A DNA stretch of 64,000 nucleotides from Herbaspirillum frisingense. GTDB taxonomy: Bacteria; Pseudomonadota; Gammaproteobacteria; Burkholderiales; Burkholderiaceae_D. The stretch lies in assembly GCA_009914615.1 (NCBI GenBank), contig WNDX01000004.1:1-64000 (forward strand), read 5' to 3'. Numbering within the stretch: the stretch's first letter is position 1; each line of letters starts with the position of its first letter. Below, one piece after another: positions 57,059-64,000 of the stretch. The notes under the pieces are model-generated. The model ran no database searches. It worked only from the letters and a program-made list of their open reading frames with translations, and was not told where the DNA came from. The position numbers were made by a program, and so were the translations under genes.

Positions 57059-57943
57059 CTATCCGTTGCCTTTGAAGGCGTCGTTGGTGGCGAAGGTCGA
57101 GCGGAATTGCGAAGGCGGCATGCCTTTCAGTTTCTGGAAATGCCGGTTGAAATTGGACAGGTTGGTGAACCCGGTCTCGTAGCAGATGTCGGTGATCCTG
57201 GCCTCCGGGCGCGTGAGCAGCGCCAGGCAGGCCAGGTCCACGCGCAACTGGTTCTTGTAGCGCGCCAGCGTGGTGCCGGTATGGCGCTTGAAGGCGCGCG
57301 AAAAGCTGCTCATGTTCTGGCCGACCATGTCGGCCAGGTCATGCTCGCCGATGTCGTCGGTCAGGTGCTCGCGCAGATAGGCGATGGCGCGATTGATGCC
57401 GCTGCCGTTCACGCCTGACAGGTCGAGCTTGTAGCTCAGGCTGGCCAGCACCTCCGGATCGGGCGAGGTCGCCAGCACATCGAGGATCTCCCAGAACAGC
57501 GCCAGCCGCTTGAGGCCGCGCTCGTCGATCAGGCGCTGGATCAACGGCAGTACGGTGGCGCTGGCGGCGTCGTCGAACAACAGCCCGCGATGGCTGCGTT
57601 CGATGAGCGGAGCGATCGCTTCCATCTCGGGGATGCAGGCACTGCATTCCTTGATCAGTTGTTCGGGAAACTGGATCACCAGCGAACGCACCGGCACCAC
57701 TTCCCCCGGCGCGATCTCGGAGATCCAGTTCTGCGGCAGGTTGGGACCGGTCATGACCAACTGGCCGGGGACGAAATTGCCGATATGGTCGCCGATGTAG
57801 AAGCGGCCGGAGGTGGCCACCACCAGATGGATCTCGTACTCGGGATGGTAATGCCAGCGCACGGTGCGGAACGGATAGCCGTGCCGCCACGCGGCGAACG
57901 ACTCGCCCTTGCGGATATGGACCAGTTCCAGGTCGGGTTGCAT
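57059..57943 (-). CDS. AraC-family regulator of the pentitol operon
   Basis: This 294-residue regulator has a cupin-like N-terminal ligand domain (HYHPEYEIHLVVATSGRFYIGDHIGNF, residues about 30-60) and two helix-turn-helix motifs at the C-terminus (DLADMVGQNMSSFSRAFKRHTG, then ITDICYETGFTNLSNFNRHFQ). It resembles AraC-type sugar-alcohol regulators. GAGAGGAG precedes the ATG at 57943, chosen over an upstream one. It is upstream of the binding-protein gene on the same strand and probably activates the operon in response to ribitol. Confidence 0.88.
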   Translation of the reverse strand: MQPDLELVHIRKGESFAAWRHGYPFRTVRWHYHPEYEIHLVVATSGRFYIGDHIGNFVPGQLVMTGPNLPQNWISEIAPGEVVPVRSLVIQFPEQLIKECSACIPEMEAIAPLIERSHRGLLFDDAASATVLPLIQRLIDERGLKRLALFWEILDVLATSPDPEVLASLSYKLDLSGVNGSGINRAIAYLREHLTDDIGEHDLADMVGQNMSSFSRAFKRHTGTTLARYKNQLRVDLACLALLTRPEARITDICYETGFTNLSNFNRHFQKLKGMPPSQFRSTFATNDAFKGNG

Positions 57944-58217
57944 CTTGTCTCCTCTCAATCGAGAGCATTCTTATGGTGAAAATTGCACACTGCTTTTTTG
58001 CAGTTTCAATGTATTGGAGGATCTTAGTGCGCTTGCGCGCCGGCCTTCTACATCACCATGCGATCCCGACTGATACTTTTTTGCGTCGACAGGTTTCCGG
58101 AATGGGGGCGGCCGTTGTGCAGCGTCAAGCTCAGCGGCGGTGAAGGTGGCGGCCACCGGGCCGCAGGCCCGGGAGGTCGGAACGGGAGGGATGCGCCGGC
58201 GCCGGGCCGGCGGGGAT
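57944..58217. other. Intergenic region before the AraC regulator gene
   Basis: No gene is seen. ACTGC-TTTTTT-GCAGT at about 57989-58004 is a small hairpin in the AT-rich part next to the regulator start, possibly its promoter or operator. The remainder is GC-rich with no open frame of note. Confidence 0.35.
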
Positions 58218-58919
58218 TTATACCGAACGTGTCAGGCCGCCATCGACCTTGATGTTCTGCCCGGTGATGTAGGCGCCGCCTTCGGACGCCAGGAAAGCGA
58301 TCGTCGCCGCCACTTCCTCGCTGGTGCCGTAGCGCTGCATGGGCACGCTCGCGCGGCGCTCTTCACGCGCCGGCAGGCTGTCGATCCAGCCGGGCAGCAC
58401 GTTGTTGATGCGGATGTTTTCTTTCGCGTAGTTGTCCGCAAAGATCTTGGTGAACGCAGCCAGGCCGGCGCGGAACACTGCCGAGGTCGGAAACATCTCG
58501 CTGGGTTCGAAGGCCCACGCCGAGGAGATATTGATGATGGCGCCGCCGCCCTGCTGCTGCATCAGCGGCGTGACCAGGCGGGTCGGGCGGATCACGTTGA
58601 GCAGATAGGTATCCATGCCGCGATGCCAGTCGTCGTCGGAAATTTCCAGGATGGGCGCGCGCGGCCCGTGGCCGGCGCTGTTGACCAGCACATCGACGCG
58701 GCCCCACTGCGCCACGGCCAGATCCACCAGCTTCTTCAGGTCTTCCGGCGACTGGTTGGAACCGGTCACGCCGATGCCGCCCAGCTCCTTGGCCAGCGCC
58801 TCGCCCTTGCCGGATGAGGACAGGATGGCGACCTTGAAGCCGTCGGCCGCCAGCTTGCGGGCGGCGGCGGCGCCCATGCCGCTGCCGGCGGCGGTGATTA
58901 CGGCTACCTTGCTGCTCAT
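58218..58919 (-). CDS. Short-chain dehydrogenase/reductase of unknown substrate
   Basis: This 233-residue SDR has the loop VAVITAAGSGMGAAAARKLA with unusual TAAGSGMG, NSAGHGP, the catalytic serine in NISSAWAF and an ending GQNIKVDGGLTRSV. The usual catalytic YxxxK is replaced by a region reading FRAGLAAFTK: no Tyr-x-x-x-Lys is evident where expected, so activity may be altered. AAGGAG precedes the ATG. It is divergent from the 2-oxoglutarate dioxygenase gene with a palindromic operator between. Confidence 0.72.
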   Translation of the reverse strand: MSSKVAVITAAGSGMGAAAARKLAADGFKVAILSSSGKGEALAKELGGIGVTGSNQSPEDLKKLVDLAVAQWGRVDVLVNSAGHGPRAPILEISDDDWHRGMDTYLLNVIRPTRLVTPLMQQQGGGAIINISSAWAFEPSEMFPTSAVFRAGLAAFTKIFADNYAKENIRINNVLPGWIDSLPAREERRASVPMQRYGTSEEVAATIAFLASEGGAYITGQNIKVDGGLTRSV

Positions 58920-59093
58920 GTGAACTCCTTATCGTGTGTCGTTGTTGAAAGCGCAAAAGCACGATTCTAATCACAACGCGCCATGTCTTCCCGGAGGCAG
59001 CCGCCGGGCCGCGCCGGATCCCCTCCCTGCCCTTTCCCGGCGCGGTGTTGCGGCCGCCGGCCTGCCCCGCCGCACCGAGCCTGAATGTTGTGT

Positions 59094-59132
59094 TTGACAA
59101 AGTCGGATTTAAGCCGCATTCTGTATACAGAA
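59094..59132. promoter_or_regulatory. Palindromic operator in the SDR / dioxygenase divergent region
   Basis: TTCTGTATACAGAA (59119-59132) is a perfect 14-bp palindrome, built on the TGTATACA core common to GntR/FCD operators. A TTGACA -35-like hexamer lies at 59094-59099, and the palindrome would fall at or past the -10 of a promoter reading toward the dioxygenase gene. It is 63 bp before that start. Confidence 0.6.
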
Positions 59133-59194
59133 CACGATAACAAGATCGCAAGACGCCGATTCGGCAATCCAGCCATCCACAGAGGAGACACGCA

Positions 59195-59986
59195 ATGAAG
59201 CTCACCCCCCAGCAGCTCAAGGACTTCGACGAACTGGGCTACCTGTTCATGCCCGAATGTTTCAGCGCCGATGAAATCGCGCTGCTCAAGCAGGAAGCGG
59301 CCAAGGTGCTGGCACAGCAGCGCCCGGAAATCTGGCGCGAAAAGAACGGCGCCCCGCGCACCGCCTTCGCCGCCCACACCTACAACGACGCCTGCAACAT
59401 CCTGGCCTCCCACCCGCGCCTGGTGGAGCCGCTGCAGCAGCTGTTCGGCGAAGACGTCTATGTGCATCAGTTCAAGATCAACGCCAAGGCCGCCTTCACC
59501 GGCGAAGTCTGGCAATGGCACCAGGATTTCCCGACCTGGCACGCCGACGACGGCATGCCCGAGGCGCGCGCGATGAACATCGCGGTGTTCCTGGACGAGG
59601 TGATGCCGATCAACGGCCCGCTGATGCTGGTGCCGCGCAGCCATAAATCGGGCGCGCTGAAATCCGAGCACGATCTGGAAACCACGTCCTACCCGCTGTG
59701 GACGCTGGACCAGCCCACCGTCACCGAACTGGTCGAGAAGAACGGCATCGCCACGCCCACCGGCAAGGCCGGCGGCGTGCTGATGTTCCATGCCAACCTG
59801 GTCCACGGTTCGGCCGGCAACATCACGCCTTACCCGCGCCGCATCGTCTATCTGACGCTCAACGCCGTTTCCAACGCCATCGCCAAGCCGACCCGGCCGG
59901 AGTTCATCGCTCACCGCGATTTCACGCCGGTCAAGCCGGCCGCCGACGATGCGCTGCTGCGCTACGCCGGCCAGAAGGCGGCGTAG
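59195..59986 (+). CDS. EctD-like 2-oxoglutarate dioxygenase (phytanoyl-CoA dioxygenase family)
   Basis: This 263-residue non-haem iron enzyme of the PhyH family should hydroxylate a small substrate with oxygen and 2-oxoglutarate. Iron ligands are H109 and D111 in WQWHQDFPTWHADDGMP and the distal H204 in NLVHGSAGN; the Arg pair at 215-216 should bind 2-oxoglutarate. The WHQDF-TWH-DDGMP signature is very close in style to ectoine hydroxylase EctD, but no ectABC genes are near, and the protein is shorter than the usual roughly 300 residues of EctD. It is followed by an orphan TRAP binding protein. GAGGAG precedes the ATG. Confidence 0.85.
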   Translation: MKLTPQQLKDFDELGYLFMPECFSADEIALLKQEAAKVLAQQRPEIWREKNGAPRTAFAAHTYNDACNILASHPRLVEPLQQLFGEDVYVHQFKINAKAAFTGEVWQWHQDFPTWHADDGMPEARAMNIAVFLDEVMPINGPLMLVPRSHKSGALKSEHDLETTSYPLWTLDQPTVTELVEKNGIATPTGKAGGVLMFHANLVHGSAGNITPYPRRIVYLTLNAVSNAIAKPTRPEFIAHRDFTPVKPAADDALLRYAGQKAA

Positions 59987-60020
59987 CGCAGCGCCCGCCG
60001 TCCCTCTCTGCAATCCCTCT

Positions 60021-60058
60021 TTCCCCGCTGCGGCGTGCAATGCGCCGCGCGCGGGGAA
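60021..60058. terminator. GC-rich hairpin between dioxygenase and TRAP gene
   Basis: TTCCCCGC-T-GCGGCG, loop TGCAATG, CGCCGC-GC-GCGGGGAA is a strong two-part stem 34 bp after the dioxygenase stop, without a T-run. It may attenuate read-through to the TRAP binding-protein gene. The rest of the 248-bp gap shows no gene. Confidence 0.5.
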
Positions 60059-60234
60059 CGGGCCGCAAGGCCCGCCGCGCCAGGCCGCCCGGCCAGGCTT
60101 GCCTTATCTGCACCCGTAATCCGCGTCATCCCGCATCTGATGGATGCCTGTACTTCGCAGCTCTCGCCGCCCGGCGGCCGCGTTGCATGCGGCCGGCCAT
60201 GCCGTATCCACACATAAAAGCCAACGGAGACACC

Positions 60235-61260
60235 ATGAAGCAATTCACCTCGCGCCGCGATTTCCTGAAAACCGCCTCGGCTGCCTCGCTGGCCTTGGCC
60301 GCCGGCGGCTGGCCGGGCAAGTCGGAAGCCGCCGAATTTGTGCTCAAGTACGCCAACAACCTGGCGCTGACGCATCCGATGAACGTCCGCGCCGCCGAGA
60401 TGGCCAAGGCCATCGCGGAGCAATCCAAGGGAAGGGTCGAGATCCAGATCTATCCCAACAACCAGTTGGGCGGCGACACCGACATGCTGGCCCAGGTACG
60501 CTCGGGCGCGATCGACATGTTCACGCTGTCCTCATTGACGCTGGGCACGCTGGTGCCGGTGGCGCAGATCTCCGGCATGGGCTTCGCCTTCAAGGATTAC
60601 GACACGGTATGGGCGGCCCTGGACGGCGATCTCGGCGCCCACATGCGGCAAGAGGTGCAAGCCAAATCGACGCTGTTCGCCTTCGAGAAGATCTGGGACA
60701 ACGGCTATCGCCAGATCACCAACAGCGCCCGGCCGGTCTCGTCGCCGGACGATCTCAAGGGCATGAAGCTACGCGTGCCGCCCAGCCCGCTGTGGACCTC
60801 GATGTTCAAGGCGCTGGGCGTGTCGCCCACCAGCATCAACTTCGCCGAGGTGTATTCGGCGCTGCAGACGGGCATCGTGCAAGGCCAGGAAAATCCGCTG
60901 GCCATCATCTACACCGGCAAACTCTACGAGGTGCAGAAATACTGTTCCATGACCAATCACATGTGGGACGGCTTCTGGATGCTGGGGAACAAGAAGTCCT
61001 TCGAGCGCCTGCCCAAGGACTTGCAGGAAGTCATCCGGGTCAACGTCAACGCCGCCGGCGTCAGGCAGCGCGAGGACGTGCGCAAACTCAACGCGTCGCT
61101 GGCCGGCGAGCTCAAGGCCAAAGGCATCCAGCTCAACGACGCCGACCACGAGGCTTTCCACGCCAGGCTCAGGCAGGTCAGGTTCTATGACGAATGGCAC
61201 AAGAAATTCGGCGACCAGGCCTGGGCCATCCTGGAGAAGTACAGCGGCAAGCTGTCCTGA
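60235..61260 (+). CDS. TRAP transporter solute-binding protein (DctP family), orphan
   Basis: This 341-residue exported protein has a Tat-type signal (TSRRDFLKTASAASLALAAG) and the DctP fold: FVLKYANNLALTHPMNVRAAEMAK, YPNNQLGGDTDMLAQVRSGAID, and the arginine-bearing DDLKGMKLRVPPSPLW, where the Arg binds a carboxylate. No dctQ or dctM membrane subunits are near; the next gene is an MgtC-like protein. It may serve a TRAP permease encoded elsewhere. The neighbouring EctD-like dioxygenase suggests the ligand could be its substrate. ACGGAGACACC precedes the ATG at 60235. Confidence 0.85.
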   Translation: MKQFTSRRDFLKTASAASLALAAGGWPGKSEAAEFVLKYANNLALTHPMNVRAAEMAKAIAEQSKGRVEIQIYPNNQLGGDTDMLAQVRSGAIDMFTLSSLTLGTLVPVAQISGMGFAFKDYDTVWAALDGDLGAHMRQEVQAKSTLFAFEKIWDNGYRQITNSARPVSSPDDLKGMKLRVPPSPLWTSMFKALGVSPTSINFAEVYSALQTGIVQGQENPLAIIYTGKLYEVQKYCSMTNHMWDGFWMLGNKKSFERLPKDLQEVIRVNVNAAGVRQREDVRKLNASLAGELKAKGIQLNDADHEAFHARLRQVRFYDEWHKKFGDQAWAILEKYSGKLS

Positions 61261-61452
61261 GGCCTCCCTTGCCATTTCCAGCCGGGCCCGCGGCGCCGGC
61301 CGGAAATGAAGCCGATCCGCAAGCGCATGGCAGTTTTGTCATGCGCTTGTTGCATTTCTGGGGCATCATCGCGCAACATCGTGCAGCCGCCCCGCACATC
61401 CGTTCGGCCCGCACGCCACGCAGATCAAGAAACCCGCTTTACCGGACTACCC

Positions 61453-62169
61453 ATGGAAATCCTGCACAACATCAATCTCGACTCCCTGCTCGACACCTTC
61501 ATCAGCCTGACCGCGGCCTTCATCCTGGGCGGCGTGATCGGCCTGGAACGCCAGTACCGCCAGCGTACCGCCGGCTTGCGCACCAACGTGCTGGTGGCGC
61601 TGGGCGCGGCCGTGTTCGTGGACATGGCCAACCGCATGGGCGGCCATGAGGGCGCGGTGCATGTGGTGGCGTATGTGGTGTCGGGCGTGGGCTTCCTGGG
61701 CGCCGGCGTGATCATGCGCGAAGAAGGCAATGTGCGCGGCATCAACACCGCCGCCACCCTGTGGGGCTCAGCCGCGGTCGGCGCGGCAGCCGGCGCCGAC
61801 CTGATCCTGGAAGCCATCACGGCCACCGTCTTCGTATTGGCCGCCAACACGCTGCTGCGCCCGGTGGTCAACACCATCAACCGCAAGCCGCTGGACGTGC
61901 CGTCGGTGGAAGTCACCAATACCCTGCACCTGATCGTGGAGAGCGAGCACCAGAAGCGCGTGCTGGCCGAGGTCACCGACATGCTGGAACAAAGCCGCCA
62001 TCCCACGCATGGCCTGGACGTGCGCCCCTTCACCGAAGACGAGGTGGAGATAGAAGCCACGCTGGCCGCCACCTCGGTCGATGGCGACGAGCTGGATGCG
62101 CTGGTGGAGCGCCTGCAGGCGCTGCCGGCGGTCAAGCAGGCGTTCTGGAGCCCCAGCACCACCGACTGA
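61453..62169 (+). CDS. MgtC-family membrane protein
   Basis: This 238-residue protein has four to five membrane segments in the N-terminal part (FISLTAAFILGGVIGLERQYRQRTAGLRTNVL; the family motif GLERQxRxRxAGLRT is clear) and a soluble C-terminal domain of about 100 residues. MgtC proteins affect magnesium adaptation and survival, partly by binding the F1Fo ATP synthase in Salmonella. The start at 61453 is chosen over an upstream in-frame ATG that would add 49 non-family residues. Confidence 0.88.
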   Translation: MEILHNINLDSLLDTFISLTAAFILGGVIGLERQYRQRTAGLRTNVLVALGAAVFVDMANRMGGHEGAVHVVAYVVSGVGFLGAGVIMREEGNVRGINTAATLWGSAAVGAAAGADLILEAITATVFVLAANTLLRPVVNTINRKPLDVPSVEVTNTLHLIVESEHQKRVLAEVTDMLEQSRHPTHGLDVRPFTEDEVEIEATLAATSVDGDELDALVERLQALPAVKQAFWSPSTTD

Positions 62170-62239
62170 GGCGTCGCCAGCAGGGCCGGCGGCGCCGGGA
62201 GTATCATGGCGGCTTGTTCACGCAAACCTCGCCGACGCC

Positions 62240-62881
62240 ATGCATGCCATCGACTGGTCCGCCGTTCTCGCCGTCTTTTCGGTCTATATCACCGGGGTCA
62301 TCATCCCCGGCCCCAACTTCGTGGCGGTGCTGCACAAGGCCGCCTCCTCGACCCGCGCCGCGGCGCTGGCCATGGTGGCCGGGATCGTGCTGGTCAACCT
62401 GTTCTGGGCCAGTTGCGCGATTCTCGGCGTGGGCATCGTGTTCGCGACCTTCCCCGTGGTCGCGCTCATCGTCAAGATAATGGGCGCGGCTTACCTGCTG
62501 TGGTTCGGCGCGCGGCTGATCGGCAAGGCCAGCGAACGCCGGCGGGCGGCCACGGCCGGCGCCGGTTCCACGGCAGCCGGCGACGGCGACGGCATCCGGA
62601 CGGCGTTCGTGCAAGGCTTCCTGACCAATATCGCCAATCCCAAATCGATGGCTTTCTTCGCTGCGGTGTTCGCCTCGGCGGCCCCGGCGCATGTGAGCTG
62701 GCCGACCTTCGCGGCCATGCTGGGCGTGGTGCTGGTGGTGGCGGGGAGCTGGTACAGCTTCCTGGCGCTGGTCATGTCGCACGGAGGCGTGGCGGCGCGC
62801 TATCGCAAGAGTGCGGTGCTGGTGGACCGGTTTTGCGGAAGTGTGATTTTGCTGTTGGGGATACGCCAGTTGATGCGGTGA
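62240..62881 (+). CDS. LysE-family amino acid exporter
   Basis: This 213-residue protein with five to six helices is of the LysE/RhtB family. Landmarks are VYITGVIIPGPNFVAVLHKA at the start, GAAYLLWFGARLIGKA and TNIANPKSMAFFAAVFAS. RhtB relatives export amino acids or homoserine lactones; the substrate is unknown. It begins 70 bp after the MgtC-like gene on the same strand, so co-transcription is possible. Confidence 0.88.
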   Translation: MHAIDWSAVLAVFSVYITGVIIPGPNFVAVLHKAASSTRAAALAMVAGIVLVNLFWASCAILGVGIVFATFPVVALIVKIMGAAYLLWFGARLIGKASERRRAATAGAGSTAAGDGDGIRTAFVQGFLTNIANPKSMAFFAAVFASAAPAHVSWPTFAAMLGVVLVVAGSWYSFLALVMSHGGVAARYRKSAVLVDRFCGSVILLLGIRQLMR

Positions 62882-62957
62882 GGGCGGTGACCGTGCCGAG
62901 GAAGTGCCGAGCGGCCGGATCTCTTTCAGGCTTCATCTGGACGCGGCAAACGACGCT

Positions 62958-63058
62958 GGATCCCGGCCTGCGCCGGGACGACGGGGAAAGCGAGAGACGT
63001 GGTCGAAGATGCCGGGGCAGCTCCCATTTGCGTCGTCCCCGCGCAGGCCGGGATCCCG
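62958..63058. repeat. Inverted pair of REP-like elements
   Basis: GGATCCCGGCCTGCGCCGGGA-CGACGGGG (62958-62986) and, in inverted orientation, CGTCGTCCCCGCGCAGGCCGGG-ATCCCG (63031-63058) form a pair separated by 44 bases. They lie in the gap between two convergent genes and could fold into a cruciform. They share the GGATCCCGGCCTGCG core with the other copies in the window. Confidence 0.75.
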
Positions 63059-63116
63059 TGTCGTTCGGCTAAGCTCGCTACACGACGGCAGGCGGTACCG
63101 GAACGACCATCCCCAC

Positions 63117-63989
63117 CTACAAGCCCAGATCGTAACAACGCGCCGCCGTCCCGCCCCAAAGCTGCTCCTGCTCATCGGCCGACAAGCGCGTCGCGGCCCA
63201 CTCCTTCACCACGCCCGCCACCTTGGCATACGACGCCGCCAGCAGGCATACCGGCCAGTCCGAGCCGAACATCAGCCGCTGCGGGCCGAAGGCGTCCAGC
63301 GCGGTGTCCAGGCAGAGCGTGATGTATTCGTAGTCTTTCTGCCGCAGGCCGCGCATCCAGTCGGCCTCGGTGACCAGGCCCGACAGCTTGCACGCCACGT
63401 GCGGCAGCGCGCCCAGGGCTTCCAGTTCGCGCTTCCAGCGTGCATAGGCGGCCTCGCCCTTGCCGAACTCGGTCAGCGCCGGCTTGCCCAGGTGGTCCAG
63501 CACCAGCCAGTGGCGATCGTGCCGCGCGCAGAAGGCCTGCACCTCGGGCAGCTGTCGCTCATAGACCAGCACGTCGTACACATAGCGATTGTCCTGCAGC
63601 CAGGCCACGCCGTGATTGAAGGCCTCGGCCTCCACGAAGGCGGTGACGTCGCTCTCGTCCTGCACCTGATGGCGTAAGCCAAGCAGCTTGTCGCGCCCCC
63701 ACTCCGCCACGCGCTCCGCCAGTTGCGGCGACGAGATATCCTCCCAGCCGACCACGCCGGCGATACGCGCATCCATACGCGCCAGATCCAGCAGGAAACC
63801 GGTTTCCTCGCGTCCGGCGCGCGCCTGCACCGCGATCGATGCATCCAGGCCCTGCGCGCTCAGCACGGGCTGCAGATCCCCGGGCATGCGGTCCTGGGCC
63901 AGCAATTCCATGCACTTGCCTATCCACGGATAGTCTGCGGCGCGGTATCGCCAGAAATGCTGGTGAGCGTCGATGCGTTGCGGTTTCAT
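63117..63989 (-). CDS. Amidohydrolase of the sugar-lactonase type
   Basis: This 290-residue Amidohydrolase_2 (COG3618-type) protein probably opens a sugar-derived lactone such as L-fuconolactone or L-rhamnonolactone. The metal site is set up by DAHQHFWRY at the N-terminus (HQHFW) and HWLVLDHLGKPAL, and the core ends with FGSDWPVCLLA. The HxH is changed to HQH, as usual in this clade. It has no signal peptide. Upstream (beyond 63989) is the window edge, so its operon cannot be read. Confidence 0.82.
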   Translation of the reverse strand: MKPQRIDAHQHFWRYRAADYPWIGKCMELLAQDRMPGDLQPVLSAQGLDASIAVQARAGREETGFLLDLARMDARIAGVVGWEDISSPQLAERVAEWGRDKLLGLRHQVQDESDVTAFVEAEAFNHGVAWLQDNRYVYDVLVYERQLPEVQAFCARHDRHWLVLDHLGKPALTEFGKGEAAYARWKRELEALGALPHVACKLSGLVTEADWMRGLRQKDYEYITLCLDTALDAFGPQRLMFGSDWPVCLLAASYAKVAGVVKEWAATRLSADEQEQLWGGTAARCYDLGL

Positions 63990-64000
63990 GATGTGCCTGC

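Noticed and set aside
59195..59986. Ectoine hydroxylase (EctD)
   Set aside because: No ectABC genes nearby and shorter than usual EctD; the motif resemblance alone supports only the PhyH/EctD-like superfamily.

Overview
The window looks like chromosomal DNA from a GC-rich betaproteobacterium. Oxalobacteraceae, and Herbaspirillum in particular, is the best guess. That placement is inferred from gene content and protein style (Entner-Doudoroff sugar metabolism with edd-eda beside pgi-zwf-hexR, many LysR regulators, abundant sugar-alcohol, sugar-acid and polyamine uptake genes). No database search was possible and no rRNA or tRNA gene was seen.

Layout. 1-2233 is the end of a decayed prophage: one end of an IS3-type element has cut into a phage tail gene, followed by a small phage protein, a Mu Com-like zinc-finger protein, and an overlapping D12-class adenine methylase. 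2526-7864 holds a PepSY/flavodoxin/ferredoxin-reductase fusion, a lipoprotein-type cardiolipin synthase-like protein and an exported protein of unknown role. 7999-12255 holds a small cytochrome c, ilvD with a divergent LysR gene, and lgt. 12370-20332 is the central carbon block: edd-eda on the minus strand, and pgi-zwf-hexR then tal on the plus strand.

20625-27250 is an L-idonate/gluconate system (transporter, FGGY gluconokinase, IdnO-like and IdnD-like dehydrogenases) with a divergent LacI-type regulator. Its operator sequence recurs in front of edd, directly next to a HexR-type box, so gluconate uptake and the Entner-Doudoroff pathway appear to be wired together. A 269-bp element of nested palindromes sits between the operators and the transporter gene.

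27584-33236 holds gamma-glutamyltransferase, a CBS-domain membrane protein, and a quinone-reductase-like enzyme with a divergent LysR gene. 33240-42270 is a GABA/polyamine cluster: a MocR (GabR-like) regulator, a GabT-like aminotransferase, a four-gene polyamine-type ABC transporter, and a GabD-like dehydrogenase. The regulator and the aminotransferase each carry a single-base frameshift. 42530-45956 adds an MFS transporter, an acetylpolyamine amidohydrolase and a LysR regulator. 46135-50096 is a mix of small, mostly monocistronic genes.

50232-57943 is a ribitol/pentitol operon: an AraC regulator, a ribose-type ABC transporter, ribitol 2-dehydrogenase, an FGGY pentulose kinase and an extra DCXR-like reductase. 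58218-63989 holds an SDR, an EctD-like 2-oxoglutarate dioxygenase, an orphan TRAP binding protein, MgtC-like and LysE-like membrane proteins, and a sugar-lactonase-type amidohydrolase. REP-like palindromes recur between genes.
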